From: Rhizophlyctis rosea
Taxonomy: Eukaryota; Chytridiomycota; Chytridiomycetes; Rhizophlyctidales; Rhizophlyctidaceae
Assembly (NCBI GenBank): GCA_027596075.1
Contig: JADGJC010000154.1
Span: forward strand, 8,725-72,724
DNA length: 64,000 bases
Reading direction: 5' to 3'
The notes beneath the pieces were generated by a model. It saw only the letters and a program-made list of their open reading frames with translations. It did not search any database and was not told the origin of the DNA. A program made the position numbers and the translations under genes. Shown one piece after another: positions 22,862 through 37,600 of this stretch. The stretch's first letter is position 1. The number at the start of each line of letters is the position of its first letter.

Positions 22862-25800
22862 ATGAGTTTCGGCGGTAGTGCCGTCAAGAGTTTGGAGGTC
22901 GTCCCGGATCCTCAATGCAGAGCGGAGAATGGCGAATTTCGTGTTGAAGGTGGTTGGGGTGAGGAGCGGAAGCTTATGGGGGAGATTAACCTTCATATGA
23001 AGAAGGCGGTTAAGGAAGCTAAGGTGAGTAGAGGATGCTGCATTGAATGAAACGGGAGTTGAATGGGTATCATATGGCTGCGCATCAACTTGCATCATGA
23101 ACCTGACGCTCCTCTGAATGGATCACAGCTCTCGATAACATTCACCGGAAGAATCCAACACGCCACCAGAGCAACCGGCGATGCCGCCGTCGGAGTCAAC
23201 GCAACAATGGGCGGTTACCAAACCGAAACCAAGCGCATCTGCAACATCGAACAAGTCATCTTTGACGCTCGGGAAGCGAATGAGATGCGGACGCTCAACA
23301 CGGAAGCTAGGATTTTCAAATATCCGTTCACCTTGGACTTGCCTACTGCGAGCTTGCCACCCTCATTCGAAGATGACAAGGCCCGGATTCGCTATGTATT
23401 GAAACTTAAATTGCAGTGGTCGTCGATGGGGAAACAGACGAAGGAGATGGAAGTGCCGATTCAGGTTGTTATGCCGAAGGAGGCTAGGAGGAAGATTCTT
23501 GCGAGTCAGAAACCTATCACAATTGCGAACAATGGGCAGGTTCGCATCTACGAGTCCTCACGCTTACACGTATCCACCGTGATCATCAACTCACCCAATT
23601 GAACAGAAACTCGACGACGTCACAATCCTCCGCCAAGCCCGCGACCTCGACTACAAATACGAAATCACCCTCACCCGCCGCGCCCTGAGCCCCTCGGACA
23701 CCATCCCCGTCCACGTCCGCCTCACCGACCTCCCGCAAGACATTCGCCAACGCATCTCCCGCGTCAAATTCTCCCTCTACCTCCGCAAATCCTACCACCT
23801 TCCCAACCAAAACCGCTCCGTCAACGAAGCGAAAACCATGTCCACCGCCACCGAACTCGTCGGCACCGGCGGCGCAGCAGACATGGCCATGGAATGGGCA
23901 CGGGGCACCGTCGTCGAAGTCCCCAAAGAAGTGGAAATGTCATTCCGCACATCGCTTTTGGAGGTGAAGTATGTCCTGAATGTTAGTATTTTCAGTGAGT
24001 TGGATGCGCAGCGGGCTATGACGAGTTTGGAGGTGCCGATTACGATTGTGCCGGCTGGGGAGCCCGTGGAGATTGATCCGAATGCGTTGCCGACGCTGCA
24101 TAGGTTTGAGGTTAATAGTTCTAGTGGGGGTTCGATTAAGGAGGGTTTTGATGGGCCGGTTGGAAGTTCGAATGGAAGCACGTTTAATGGGTTGGATCGG
24201 CAGAATAGTGTGAGGACTGCGCCGGGTGAAGGGGGTGTTATGTATCGGGCTATTACTTCTTATGATGGGAGCTTGCCGGATGAGTTGAGGATGAGGGAAG
24301 GTGACTTGATTACGGTCCAGGAGACATACGATGATGGTGAGTCGTTTCTGCTTCCATGTGACGAAAATTCAATTTGAAGGCTCAATTATGTCATCACAGG
24401 TTGGGGCATGGGTAAAAACATGTCTACGGGCAACATCGGTTTCGTCTACCTCGACTACCTCACCTTAGTCCAACTTCCCGAAAACGGCCGTCGCCCCCCT
24501 CCCCGCGCCCATTCTGAACGCTACGCACCCAGCATCACGGGTAGCATCTCACAAAGCGCGCCTCACTCCCCAGCCGTGGCCGGGTACTCCCCAACCGTGA
24601 ACGGGATGCACAACAGCCCCTACGCCAACACCACCATCCCGAATGGCATCCCCACCTCCTACGCCCAAACCGGTGGCTCCCCATACATGTCCAACCACTA
24701 CCAATCCAGCCCCAACCTCGGCATGCAACACCCGCAAATGGGAGGACCTGCTCAACCCATGCATCCAATGCACCAGATGGATTATGGTGCGGGATCGCCG
24801 TATGAAGCCCCTGGGCAGAATTACTTCAACCATCCGGGGTTCACTACCGGTCCACCGTCGCCTGGCATTATCACCGCGCGATCTCATACGGTGATGTCTA
24901 ATGGATCTTCTGCGCCGTCGCCGGAGATCAATGGGACGGGTGGAGGTAGTTCGTATGTTTGTATTAGTCCGTTTGCGCCTACGAGGGCGGATCAGTTGCA
25001 TTTGGAGTTGGGGGATATCGTTATTGTTAGGTGGGCATGCTTTCCTTTTTGCGTTACTTCTCAAAATATGTCCCGAGCAGATTGCTTATCATTTCATGTT
25101 GTGCAGGAAACTTCTTGGAGACGGCTGGGCATGGGGTACCAACGCCGCTCGAGGATACTCTGGTCTCCTCCCAATGTCTGCAGTCACACCTGCACGATCC
25201 AACACCGCTCCAGCCCCCAAACCCATGAATTATGCCTACGGTCCCAACGGGGCACCCGTCCGCCCCGGCACCGTCGCCAGCCCCCCCCTTTCAGCCCTGC
25301 CACAACTTCCACCAGCCTTCCAGAACCACCCAACAGAGGTTCCGGCCGACCCCGCCATGTGGAACGACCAAAAAGGCGATGGCCACAGACGCAACCCCTC
25401 CACCAAGAGCATAAAGAACAACCCCTATGGCGGGAAAGTTCCCACCCACCCCGGCCAAAAGCTCTCCCCACCACCGGAAGTCACAGGCGGAGCCACAGCG
25501 CAGTTAGAAGCCACCATGGCAAAATTGGCCAGACTCGCAAGTCTAAGCGGAACTGACGGCACCGTCCCCCCACCCTCCCACAAACCCGACGTCCCCCTCC
25601 CAACACCCCCAACCGAACTCGCAAGTCCCAAACCCATCTCCGCCGACCCCACAGACACAGACCACATCACCGCCACGCCCGACGAACCCATTCGCAAGCG
25701 GGACACCCGTCCCCCACCCTATGAGGAAAACCACGACGTAGTCCCCTCATCTTCTGCTCCGTTGCCCAAATCTCCACCTCCGACGGCGACGCCCTCACCG

Positions 25801-26199
25801 GCTCGGAGGGGAGGATCGCTTGGGGGTGCTAATGCGAAAGAAGCATTGACGGCGCCACCGACGTTACCCCGCACGGCGTCCGCGCAGAACAAGGCGCCTG
25901 TGATGGGGTTGGGAGGTGTGATGATGTATCGTGTTATTTATGACTTTACGCCGACGTTGCCGGATGAGTTGGAGGCTGTTAAGGGGGATATTATTCTTTT
26001 GACGTGAGTATTTTTTTCTTTTCTTGTTTTTGATGGTTTCTGTTTGGGTGAGGCTTGTACCATTCGAGCATCGTTAGCTGACATGTGTGATTCCTCGTTT
26101 AGTGAGAAATACGAAGACGACTGGGCATTGGGCAAGAATCTTTCTCGTCAGAAGGAAGGAGTGTTTCCCCTCGCTTTGACTGAACAAGTTACTGCCTAA
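22862..26199 (+). CDS. Arrestin-fold protein with three SH3 domains
   Basis: Six exons join in phase: 22862-23023, 23129-23539, 23607-24336, 24400-25030, 25107-26003 and 26103-26199 (975 residues). Residues ~1-370 form an arrestin N and C pair: a LMGEINL strand, LSITFTGRIQHAT, TFDLP-like YPFTLDLPTASLPPSFE, YVLKLKLQW, then a second sandwich ending VPITIVPAG. Three SH3 domains follow at ~402-460 (ALYDY-like AITSYDGSLPDELRMREGD, DDGWGMG), ~619-671 (DQLHLELGDIVIV, GDGWAWG) and ~915-975 (IYDFTPTLPDELEAVKGD, DDWALG), separated by Pro/Gln/Ser-rich linkers. Arrestin-related proteins recruit ubiquitin ligases to membrane cargo through PY motifs. Here SH3 domains suggest a scaffold linking cargo to proline-rich endocytic or signalling partners. 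That function is inferred. Confidence 0.88.
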
Positions 26200-28661
26200 T
26201 CTGTTTCTCTCCATTATCTCCACGAATTCAATGTGTTACTGTACATAGACGTTCTTTATATTTGTTTTTGTTCTTGTTATTGGACCATAGTTTCTATAGG
26301 AGTCTCCCCTTTTCCCCAGTTTTTGTGTCTTTACGGATTGTGTGATGCGGGTTCTTCCATGATTGAAAAGTGGTGTGGACCTCATTTCCTCCCAATAGTG
26401 AATTTGTATAGAGATTAGCAACCTGGTTTTTTGTAGTATGCGGTAATAGCATCATTTTCTTCGACTTGTGACTGTGATTGAGGGGATTTTGTTGTGTATG
26501 CCAAGTTTCGCATGCTTTTAAGCATGGGGGGAGTTTCCCTTTCCACTGCTGCCATTCCATTACATCCATAAGTGTGAACACTGACAGAATGTCCAGCAGG
26601 GAATAAGTTGCCTAGCGTTATGGGAAACAATGGGCAGCGTTGGCAGTGATAACATCTCTCTGCAATCTTCCAACCCATCTATCCATTCAACGAGTTCGCA
26701 ACGGGTACTGACAATACGGTGCTTATGACGTAACGTTAAAGAATGTACGGGTCATCAACATTTGACGGAAACCTGAACTGCGCGTACATAAGGGAACAGG
26801 TCAAATGACATTCTAAGCATTGACACCATCATTCCAACAAAAAAATAAGACGTTGACGGTGATCATCCGCTATTGACTGTGCTACAGCCCGTAAGTCGGT
26901 AACCAGTCCCTATCCATACAGATATGGTGGTGGCTACTAGCCGTGTTTCACCACTAGCTGGTGTATTTGGAGTGCCCAAAGGTGAGCAATGCTGCACTGA
27001 GCATCAATTTTGACCCCAAAGCATTTTGGCGTACCCAAAGGAAGCAATGATTGATTATGGCTGACGACATACACCACATGGTGACATACAAGCACAACAT
27101 TGCACCAACAAGACTGAGAAAAAGAACTAAGATAGGAGATGTACGATGCTGCAACCGCAGGAAACGCCAAAGCCAACACGGACCGCGAGAATAGCAAGCT
27201 ACTCCCACGATTGGCCGACAAGACGTATCCGCTTCATCAAGCCCCGCGTAAGTTACTCTTTCGAGCTTCAGAAGGTCCAGCGCACTTTCATTATCTACAC
27301 CTGACCGCAGAAAATACTCGATTGCGAATGTAAGTAAAGAAATGCAAGGGGTAGCCCGGCAGGCGGCCTATTTATGGGCATTGCGAAATTTGTGGCTTGG
27401 CAGCAAAAGAAATGCGTGGCTTTGTATTACGTACACACGCGCATCAACACCTAGTGTCGGATTGCGTAATCAAAAATGCGTCTCTGCAAGTCCAGTGGGG
27501 GTTGCCGAAACGAGGTTCCTACCTAGGGTCCTAACCATAAAGCTAGGAATGACGAACCATAAATATGCTTTTTTTACGACACGCGCTCTAACGTATTTGA
27601 ATACATGGGGGATTGCAGAGACTATTAGGCTTGGTTACCATTGATTCCCATGCAACATCACGGTCTGGGCGCGGCGGGGAAAAGGTGCTGCAGAGTCAGC
27701 AAAAGCAGGAAAATTTGCCAGTATGAACATCCATTTTCCATCCAAAAGATGATAGACAAGGAGAAACTTCATGCGCGCATGACGTGAAGGTCAAGCACCG
27801 TGGAAATTGGTCAATCATCTGTTAGGCCTTGCGGCAAAAGCACGGATTTACGTTTCGGCATAAAGAGTGATGAGAGGTTTTATGCGATTGACCATATGTA
27901 GAGCTCCTACCCCTGCCGGAGGTCAGTCATAGCGGCATGGAGAATCCCTGCTCATCAAGTCCAGTGGGTCATGTTACACTCCAACAAACTTTTGGATTCA
28001 CATTCACAAATGTTGGGATCAGATCATGATGACACAAGGCAGCACTCCTGAATCCGCAAAAACGTCAATGTGAACTTGCATTCATGGTGCAAAACTTCAC
28101 CCGCCTCGCTGGGAAAAAAGTTGACTGCCAGTCTTCCGGGTGTGTAGCCACAATCCCCAGCCATTGATCGAATCATCAGGTAAGGGTATGAGTGTCTCCC
28201 GATCACAAACTGTGCCATAGCGGGTTGCACGTCACCAAAAGAGCAGGACCCAATCTGTCATGACGCCCCTATCTCTAAGCTAAATCCAACCCACCGATCA
28301 CATCCGTATGTGGGATCGCCTGAAACTCTGGGGGAAGGAACGAGGATTGTTGTATCATATCTCATTGCGATGTCTACTTCGGCGTCTCGTGTGATGACTG
28401 AATCTCCGTTCCATATAGTATAACAGTAATGGTAGTAGATGAAAACATAATTGCGTTCTTTGCTTCTACAAAGAATAGATGCGACCGTTCTTTCTGTCTT
28501 GTATTTAGTGTAGCATTACTTAACCCAGAAATACATATAAGGAAGGCTGCGAACACTCAGGCCTATCTACGGCGACGGCAATATTTCCCTGGAGTGTTTA
28601 TTGGAGCCTTCAAGTCATTAATCTACGTTCGGAATCGTGCTGCAATCTGGTTACACGAGCG
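26200..28661. other. Gene-poor interval
   Basis: About 2.5 kb. The first ~150 bases are 3' UTR of the arrestin-SH3 gene and the last part is the promoter of the fusion gene. Short frames on both strands carry no recognisable domain. No RNA or repeat is seen. Confidence 0.5.
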
Positions 28662-31600
28662 ATGAGCATTCTCTCCGAATACGCAATATACATTCCGGGA
28701 TACACCGACATCCACGTCATTCATGTCAATACCGCAACTTCGGTGGTCGTCCAGCGGGCACGCGCAATATTGGAAGGGACTGAGGGAGGGTCCGGACGAG
28801 CAGCCTCAAAGAGCGTGATCTGTAAAGGGCTCAAGACGGCAGACGAGGATGAAGATGGGCGGATCCAACGGGAATTCCGCATCATGGAAATGATCCATGG
28901 AGCAATCAATGGCGACAGCGGGAAAGAGAAGAGTGCCATCGACAGCGACAATGCTTTGGCAAGCATTTCTGCATCGAATGGGGATCTTTCATTGAGCGCA
29001 GAACCGTCATCCATGTCTCCAACATCACCAACATCAACAAATTCCTCGACACAATCCAAACCACGAACTGCCCGTCGCCCTCGACCCCGTACCGGATCCC
29101 TCAGCCAACCCTCCATAACAGGTCGCCGCGCAGATCGAGTCGTCAAACCGGTCGGCATGGTCCACCAACAAGGCTGGTCCGTCATCATCATGGAAGACTT
29201 TGGTGGCACATCCCTCCGCGAAGGCGTCCTCGGCGGTCGTCGAAAAGGTCGTCGGTGGATATCCGAACCCTCATCAACCCATCCCCCACACCTCCAACCC
29301 GAAAACGTCGTCCTCACAAACCCGTTAATACCCAGCAAACTCCTCGACAATCTCATACGCTCCTCCTCCTCATCCTCATCCATTTTCTCTGGCCGATCAT
29401 CCGTCACCAGTAGCGATACGAGCCCAACTGCCCGTCTCGCAAACGTCACCCGACCCCCGCTTGAGGAGTTCATCTCTATTGCCGTGCAACTGGCTGAAGC
29501 CCTTCAGATTATTCACGGGGCCCAGGTCATACATAAGGATATCAACCCGGATAATATCATTGTGAGAAGGGATCCGCAGACGAACCAGATTGAAGTCCAG
29601 GTGGTGGATTTCAATTTGGCAGAGGTTATGGATTCGAGGTTTGAGACTGCACCCAGGAACTATGTTCAGGGAACGTTGGAGTACTTGTCACCAGGTAAGT
29701 TTGAGGAGAATTGAGAGATTCAGGTTCGGATAGTGGGGAGAATGGCCGAGTTGCAGAAATGGTAACGATGAGAGGAATCCTCATGGAGGGATCGGAGGAA
29801 CGTCATGGACTTTTCAGTGCCAAGTTCGGGTTTGCGAGACTGCTTGGCAAAATTGCGACTGACACAGGTTGGCATTTCCATATTCAGAGCAGACTGGTCG
29901 GATGCAAAGAGTAGTGGACTACCGCACCGGTAAGATGGACTTACTCTGCTTTTGATCCTTAATGACGTAAACCTCACACTTTTGTGTTTCTGTCTGCTAC
30001 GAAGATTTCTACAGTTTGGGAATAACATTATGGGAGTTACTAGTTGGAGTTCCTCCCTTCAGCTTTCGTGACGCTACGGTAACGATGCTGCTTCATACTG
30101 CGACATTACTTTAGAGATGAACACAAAGAGACTGACATTACTGTCACTTGGTGTGGCACACACGATTCATTCAGGAATACGTGCATGCACATCTGGCGAA
30201 AGAGATCGAGTCTCCCGCCACTTACAACCCGAGCATACCGCCCATAATAAGCCACATTATTTTGAAGGCAAGGTGTCCGATGTCATTAGGAGAGCATTGA
30301 GCATTATGAAATACTCTGATGCTAACCAAAATCAATACAATGTCTCATATCCTCCATCATAACAGCTCACAGCCAAAACCCCTGACGAACGCTACCAATC
30401 CGCCTCCGGCCTCCGGCACGACCTAACAAACCTCATCTCCCTCCTCCGCACCACCCGCCAACAGAATGCCACCCCACCCGACACCCTCCTAACCGACACC
30501 GAAGTCTTCGACGCCCTCAAAGATGTACCCATATCCTTAATCGGCGCCAAAGACTACCCACAGCGAATCTTCATCCCAACAAAACTGTATGGCAGAGAGA
30601 AGGAACAGAGACAGCTGCGACAGGCGTTTGAAAGGGTTGCTGGCGTGATGATTGGCGGCGTTGCGATTGGGGAAAAGAGTAAGAGTGAGGTTGTGCTGGT
30701 AAAGGGGACTAGTGGGACGGGGAAGAGTAGTTTGGTGCTTGATTTGAGGGATATGGTTGAAGAGAGGGGAGGGTTTTTCGGTAAGTTTGATGAACGGTAT
30801 TTTGTGCGCGGGCCCGGTTTTCCATAATTTTGGCGAGGCAGTTCCAATGGTTGAATATGGACGGCTGACGTACCATCATTCTTCCATGAACAGTTACGGG
30901 CAAATATGAAGACACCAACTACCAACGTCCCTTTGACGGCTTTATTCAAGCCGTTACTCAACTAATCCGTCACATCCTCACCGAACCAAGCGACGTGCTT
31001 GACCATTGGACTAACCGCCTGAAACTTGTCATAAACGGTGACAAATCTCGTATTGCATGCGAGCTAGTACCTGAATTGGAGCTTATCTTGGGACATCCCG
31101 ATACGCCTAACGAGGAAACGGCACCCTCGCTGTCAGATGTGCAGAAACGACCAAGTTCGAGTAGGCCGGAGTCGGCGGGAGGCTCGACCGCAGGGCATGC
31201 GGCAACGTCGGCGTTGCACACTATAATTGCGGCGTTTGCAGATGTTCATCATCCGGTTGTGATGTACATAGATAACATGCAGGTTGGTTATTGGAAGGAG
31301 TTTAGCTCAACTCCGAATCTTCCCAAATGGAAGGATGTATCGAAGAAATTTCTAACACCAACCGTGTTTCTCAACTCAATAGTTCATGGACCACGGATCC
31401 CAAAAACTCCTCGAACACATCCTCCTCGACTCAAAAGCAACCCACTTCCTCATCATCGCTGCCGTCCGCGGCAAAGAAGCCGGAATCGGCACACCATTCT
31501 CCAACGCCATGGAACGCCTAACACGAAAAGTACCCGAACGAATCCACCGCCTAACCCTCGAACCCCTCACCCAAACCATCGTTCGGGAAATGCTATCGGA

Positions 31601-34600
31601 CGTCCTCAAACCCTCAAAAGGCGACCTTGACTCTCTCGCGACTGTCATCTGCAGCAAGACGCTGGGCAATCCATTTCATGTGTGGGAGATTGTGCAATTT
31701 GCAGAGCAGGCTGGGTTGGTGGCTTTTGATGATGTTGCGGAGGGGTGGGTGTGGGATATCAGTGAGATCGAGAGTCAAACGGACTTGTCGGATAATGTGG
31801 TGGACCTGCTGGTGAGGAGGATGAAGAAGCTATCGGGAGAGACGTTGGGGTTGTTACAGCTTGCTGGTAAGCAGTGAACCGAAATTTGTTTACTCTGACA
31901 ATCTGCGCAAACATTTGACTCTTGACCTATTGACGCCTTTCCCTCCTTTCTTTCATAGCGTGCATTGGGCAGCGGTTCGACCCAGTTCTCCTTTCATCAA
32001 CGACGGAAATGGGATTGTTGCAAGTGGCTAGGATACTATGGCCCGCTGTCAAGGAGGGGTTCCTGTTTCCCACTAGTGGCGCACAGCAACAGATAGTGAG
32101 AAGTACACAGCCGCGTCTATCACGGAACTTGTCGAATGTTGGGAGTGAGGGAGGGAGCTCAACTCTGAGAACACCACCTGGGAGCGACCGCATGATGCGA
32201 CGGCAAAGTCACAGCAACATTGCAGCCGTGACAGACTACAAGTTCTGTCACGAACGTGTGCAAACCACTGCTTTGAGCATGCTAGATCCCGCCGCTCTGA
32301 AACAGAACCATCTCAAAATCGCACGCACGCTAAGACGGTCGCTCTCCGAGTTCGAGGTGGACGACCGTGTCTATGAGATCCTGAACCACTACAACTACGT
32401 TATGGATCTTGTCACCGATCCAGAAGAGCTGGCCTTCATTGCCCGACTGAATTTGACCGCCGGCTCATTAGCGCTCAAGACATCCGCGTATGCGATTGCA
32501 AAACGGTACCTCGATGGTGGTTTGGAGTTGCTCTCGGCCAGTAACGACCCGTGGAAATATTACAGCACTTGTTTTGGCTTGCACACGGGATTAGTGCAAG
32601 TTGCGAGTATGGAGGGGAATTACGTGGAGGCCGAAAGGCTGTTGAAGGAGTTACTGCTTCATGCTTCTTTTCACGATCATGTCATAGTTGCGGGTATGCT
32701 GGGAAGCATATACATAATCCAAGGGAAATTTGTGGACATTCTTGATTTTGCGGGGAAGGAGTTGAAAGCGGCCGGATTGCAGGTGCCCCTCACCGAGGAG
32801 GAATGTCATGATAAGGCAGTTGAAGAGTTGAGAACATTTGAGAGCTTGACTCAAGGCAAAACGAAGGATCAGATCATGACCATGAGCCGGAATGTGAGCC
32901 CAGAATTGAAGCATTTTCACGCCATGCTTTCATTGGCCGCCGGTGCCGCAACAAACTTGGGGTTAATTAAACGTGCTGAGTTTCTCACTTTGAGGGTAAG
33001 AATCATAGCTGCCTACGATCTGTTAAACAATTCATGTTTGAACAATGAAGTTGAAATGCAACACCTGGCAGGCATGCACCTATTCGGTACAAAACGGGTT
33101 TGGTCGCGATTCCGTCGACAACTTTGCCTTCGCTTGTCGAACGTATTTGACGCTCGTGCCAGTACCGAATCTCGACCGGATCCGCTATCTTACCGAACTC
33201 GTTCAAGAATACCTTCCGACCGCTCCGCAAGAAACCCGCGCCCGTGCTCGCTTAGGCATGGCTCTTTGCGGCAGTGCCTACCTCCAATCCTTTTCTGAAA
33301 TCGAAGCCAACCTCGACAACTGCATCGTCGAAGGCAAAGAGTCCGGATTTTTCTCCGTCGTCCTTTACGTCATGTTCACCGCCCCATCCCTTCAACTGTC
33401 CTTTGGACGCACATTGGCAAGTATCAAAGCCATCGACAAGAAGTATCGCCCATTTTTGGAAAGATTCCGCGGCCACTTCTTGAGCAGTTGGAATGCGATA
33501 TTGAATGAGCTGGATGCGATAAGTACGGGTGCTGAGACTGTTGCGGCGTGGAGTCCTGAAGTCATGGTGCTGGGGATGAGCAGGCTGTTGTTGCAGAGTA
33601 TCAGATTGATGAGGAGTGTGTATTATGATCGGCCTGAAATGAGGGAGAACTTGAGAACTCAACAGAAGGAGCTTCAACTGTTATTGGGACAAGTAAGGTC
33701 AGTGATGGCATCTTGCTTCCTCCTTCCAATATATACCATTTGTTCTTTTTTCTTTGTTTCTGACAGTCTTACATTTATTGCCATGATCACCGTCATATCC
33801 ACAGATATAGAGACTTGCTCCTCAACCAGATTCTCGTATGCACACATGAATGGGAGACGGCTTCAGAGGAGAAGCGCGCAGAGTTGCTAAAAGAAATTGA
33901 TGAGGCAATCGAAACCTTGAAACTATATACGGATCAGGAACCGCATGAGCAGTTTGGGAAGTACATGCTAGTACAAGCTGAACGGGTATGTTATTTCCGA
34001 TCTTCTTCCTCAAAGCGTTCACGGAATACAAACTCAAGATGACGACTAAATGGTTCCTTGCAATTAATCACAGGCTCGCTTGATGAATGATGTGGTGCGC
34101 GCCACTGACTGGTACGAAAAGGCTGCCGCTCATTTCCATTCCAACGGTTTCCGCATGCACGAAGCCCTCACGGCAGAACTCTACGGCAAGTTCTGGTACG
34201 GTCAGGGTGCAAAACGGGTTGCAAGGGGCTGTCTGACCGACGCCGTCTCCTTATGGCGCCAATGGGGAAGCGAAGGCAAAGCGCGTCAGATTGTAAACAA
34301 GTACGCTGACATTATGGAAAATGTGCCGGTAGTTGCAGTCTCAGCTACGGGAAGCGTCAGAACCTCTGTCGTGGGGAGTGTGGGCGCGTTGGCGGTTCCT
34401 GGCAGTGTATTAGGGGCAGGAAGCCAGGTATCGAGCTTGACGGCGACAACGGGAGATTCTCATGGGACTAGTAGCGTGGATTTGGATCTGACGACGATGC
34501 TGAAGGTATCCCAGTCAATCAGCAACGACACAAATCTGGAAACGCTTCTGGAGAAGATTGTAAATTTTGTTGTTGAGAACGCGGGAGCAAGGAAGGGTTG

Positions 34601-37600
34601 CTTGGTCCTATCTGAGAATGGGAAACTTTTCATCCAAGCCAGTGGGTCACGTACGGGAAGCACGGAGGAGGTACATAGTGTACTTGAAGGGATTCCCATT
34701 GAAGGCGCACCATTGGATAAGGGTGTGCCGACCGCAATCGTCCTTTACGTCTTCCGAACTCGAGACGCGATTATTCTGAGCGATGCTTCCACCGACATGA
34801 CATACAGCAAAGACCCTTACGTCCGCGATCGCCAAACCAAATCCGTCCTCTGCTGCCCAATAATGCACCAAAACTCCTGCACAGGAGTTGTATATCTCGA
34901 AAACGACCTCCAAACCTCCGCCTTCACGCAAGAACGTCTCGATTTGATCCAATCCCTCATGTCCTCAGCATCAATAGCCATCGAGAATGCAAAGCTTCTG
35001 AAAACCAACACAGAGTTGACAGCGGCTTTGAAGGACTCCACCACCCGCCAACGCGACGCAGCACCGAGATACAAAGTCGAAAGCCCCATCAAGAAAGCGA
35101 TGGAGATGTTGCAATTGATTAAAGAACGTCTCCCCAGCAGCGACAACAACGGTGCAAAACAGATTGATGTCATTTTGCGGACACTGGCTAGTGCGGACCT
35201 TTATGCCAGTAACATTGATGAGATGAATGATGAACAGGGGCGGGGGATTGATCAGGATACGAGGAGTTGGATTGAGAATTCGCTTTTGCAGAAGAGCACG
35301 AGGAGTAAAGTACCGAGTAAGGATGTTGAGAGGATGTTTTCGGGAGGGTTGAGTGGTGGGTGGTCGAGATTATCTATTGATGGTGGAGCCGGGACAACTG
35401 GAACGCGAACACCTCCATCCCGACGAACTTCAACGCCCCCGCAAAGTCAAGCAACTTCCACACCACTTACGCAAGTCGCTGCCTCCCGTCTGAAAGAGGT
35501 GACGCTAGTGAATATGGAGGAGATTGAGGAATGGTTGAACCGGAGTACGACTAGCGATTTCAATGTATTGGAGTTTGCCAGGGTTTGTCAGGGGAGGCCG
35601 TTGTACTTCCTCGGGTACCATCTTTTGGAGTATTATGGGTTAATTGAGGGGTTGGGGCTTGATGAAAGCAAGGTCAGGGCATTTTTCATGAGCATTGAGG
35701 CGGCATATCATCCGTTGCCATATCATAACAGGTAGGTTATCGTTGTATTCGTTTATTCGATGAGGCGAGGTTTATGTGCTGACTTGTCACATATTGTTGC
35801 ACGCATGCAGCACCCACGCAGCGGACGTCCTTCAAACCGTTGACCTCCTCCTCCTCTCCGAAGAATCCATGGCCGTCAACTTCACCAAAATGGAAATTTT
35901 CAGCGCCTGTGTGGCCAGTGCCATCCATGACGTTGACCACCCCGGCGTCAACAACAGCTTCCTAGTCCAAACCACTCACCCACTCGCCATCTTCTACAAC
36001 GACACCTCAGTCCTGGAGTTCCACCATGCATCCAAAGCATTCGATATCGCGCAGAAACCCGAAACAAATATCTTTGATGGGTTGGACAACGATCGGTATA
36101 GGGAGGCGAGGAAGTTGATTATCAGTATGGTTGTGGCTACTGGTGAGTCCTGTCTTACGACCCATTACGTTGGTACTGCATTCTATGACCATGCCACTCA
36201 CCCTCACCGCATTCTCCAACACAAGACATGGCCCAACACTTCACCTACATCAACAAACTTAAAACCAAGATCGCCGCGGGCGCGCTCAAGCTCGAGGACG
36301 CGGGTGACAGAGGGCTGGCATTAGAGATTGCGATCAAATGTGCGGACTTGAACAACCCAACGAAACCGAAGGAGCAGAGCGTGCAGTGGGCCATGAGGGT
36401 TATGGAGGAGTTCTTTGAACAAGGAGATCGGGAGAAGAAGATGGGGTTGCCGGTGTCGAAGTTCATGGATAGGAATGATACGAATATTCCGAAGTGGTGA
36501 GTACCGGGGTTCGTGCGGTCCACATGTCTGCTACGTGTACGTGTTTTTGTTGCTGATGCCCAGCATTTCTCCAATCCAGTCAAATAGGGTTCATGGACGT
36601 CCTAGTAGTCCCCCTCTTTGACGCCTGGTCCGGCTGCATCCAAACCGATTTCACACGCCTATGCATGGACAATATCGCCTCCAACCGAAAATACTGGGAA
36701 CAGGCCCTCGTGAACCCGGAAATCATGCCGCCCCCGCCACCGAAGAAGGAGGTCGAGATTGATGGGACGGGACAAGTGCGGATTGTAGGGATGCCGCCGT
36801 ATACTTTTGTTGTGTCGAACAGGCGCACGGGCGCTGGTGGTGGAGTAGGAGGGAGTGGCGCCGCGGAGGATTGGATTGTGGAGGAGGAGGAGGAGGGGGA
36901 CAGGGTGGAAGGAGTAGAGGGGGAGGGTGGGAGGAGATTATTACAGGGGGAGGATGGTGGAAGGGTTGGTGCTGCGGGTGAATCGAGAGAGACTCCTCCC
37001 CTTCCATCAACATCAACAGCAGGCCCTAAAACCCCACCATCGAATCTCGTCCAATCAACAAACGTACCTCTCGCAACACCCGTTCCCACCCACCTACGTC
37101 CAATACGCACCACAACACCGCGGCCATCAGCACCCAACACCACACCCACAGGCTCACGCACCCATCTGGCAACCGCCACACCCTCTCCCCCTCCATTAGC
37201 TAAATCCGCAAGCGGAGGCCAAATACTAGGCTTCAGCAGTGGCAGCAGCGCAGAACCACGCCCCCCCTCAGCAACCCAACCCCAACACCAACCCCAAAGA
37301 CGTCAAAGCGCCAACGCCGCCATGATGTCCACCCACTTCGACAGCCGAAACTCACTCACATCCAACCGACCCGTAAGTCCCATCAGCGCCGAACGCCTCA
37401 GCATAACAACATCAGCAGGACCCCACTTCACATTCCAAACTCCCCAACCCCCCTCCTCCTCCACCCCCTCCCAACCAGGAACAAAACCAACCTCCCCAGC
37501 ACCAGGAATGAAACCCTCCCGCTCCTCCGTCCTCCTCCCCGCCCTCCCAACAGCAATATCATCTTCCCAGCTTCTTTCATCAACACTAAATACACCCCCC

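Noticed and set aside
24535..25064. Minus-strand frames antisense to the arrestin-SH3 gene
   Set aside because: Arg/Trp/Gly-rich translations typical of shadows; the plus strand splices in phase into SH3 domains.
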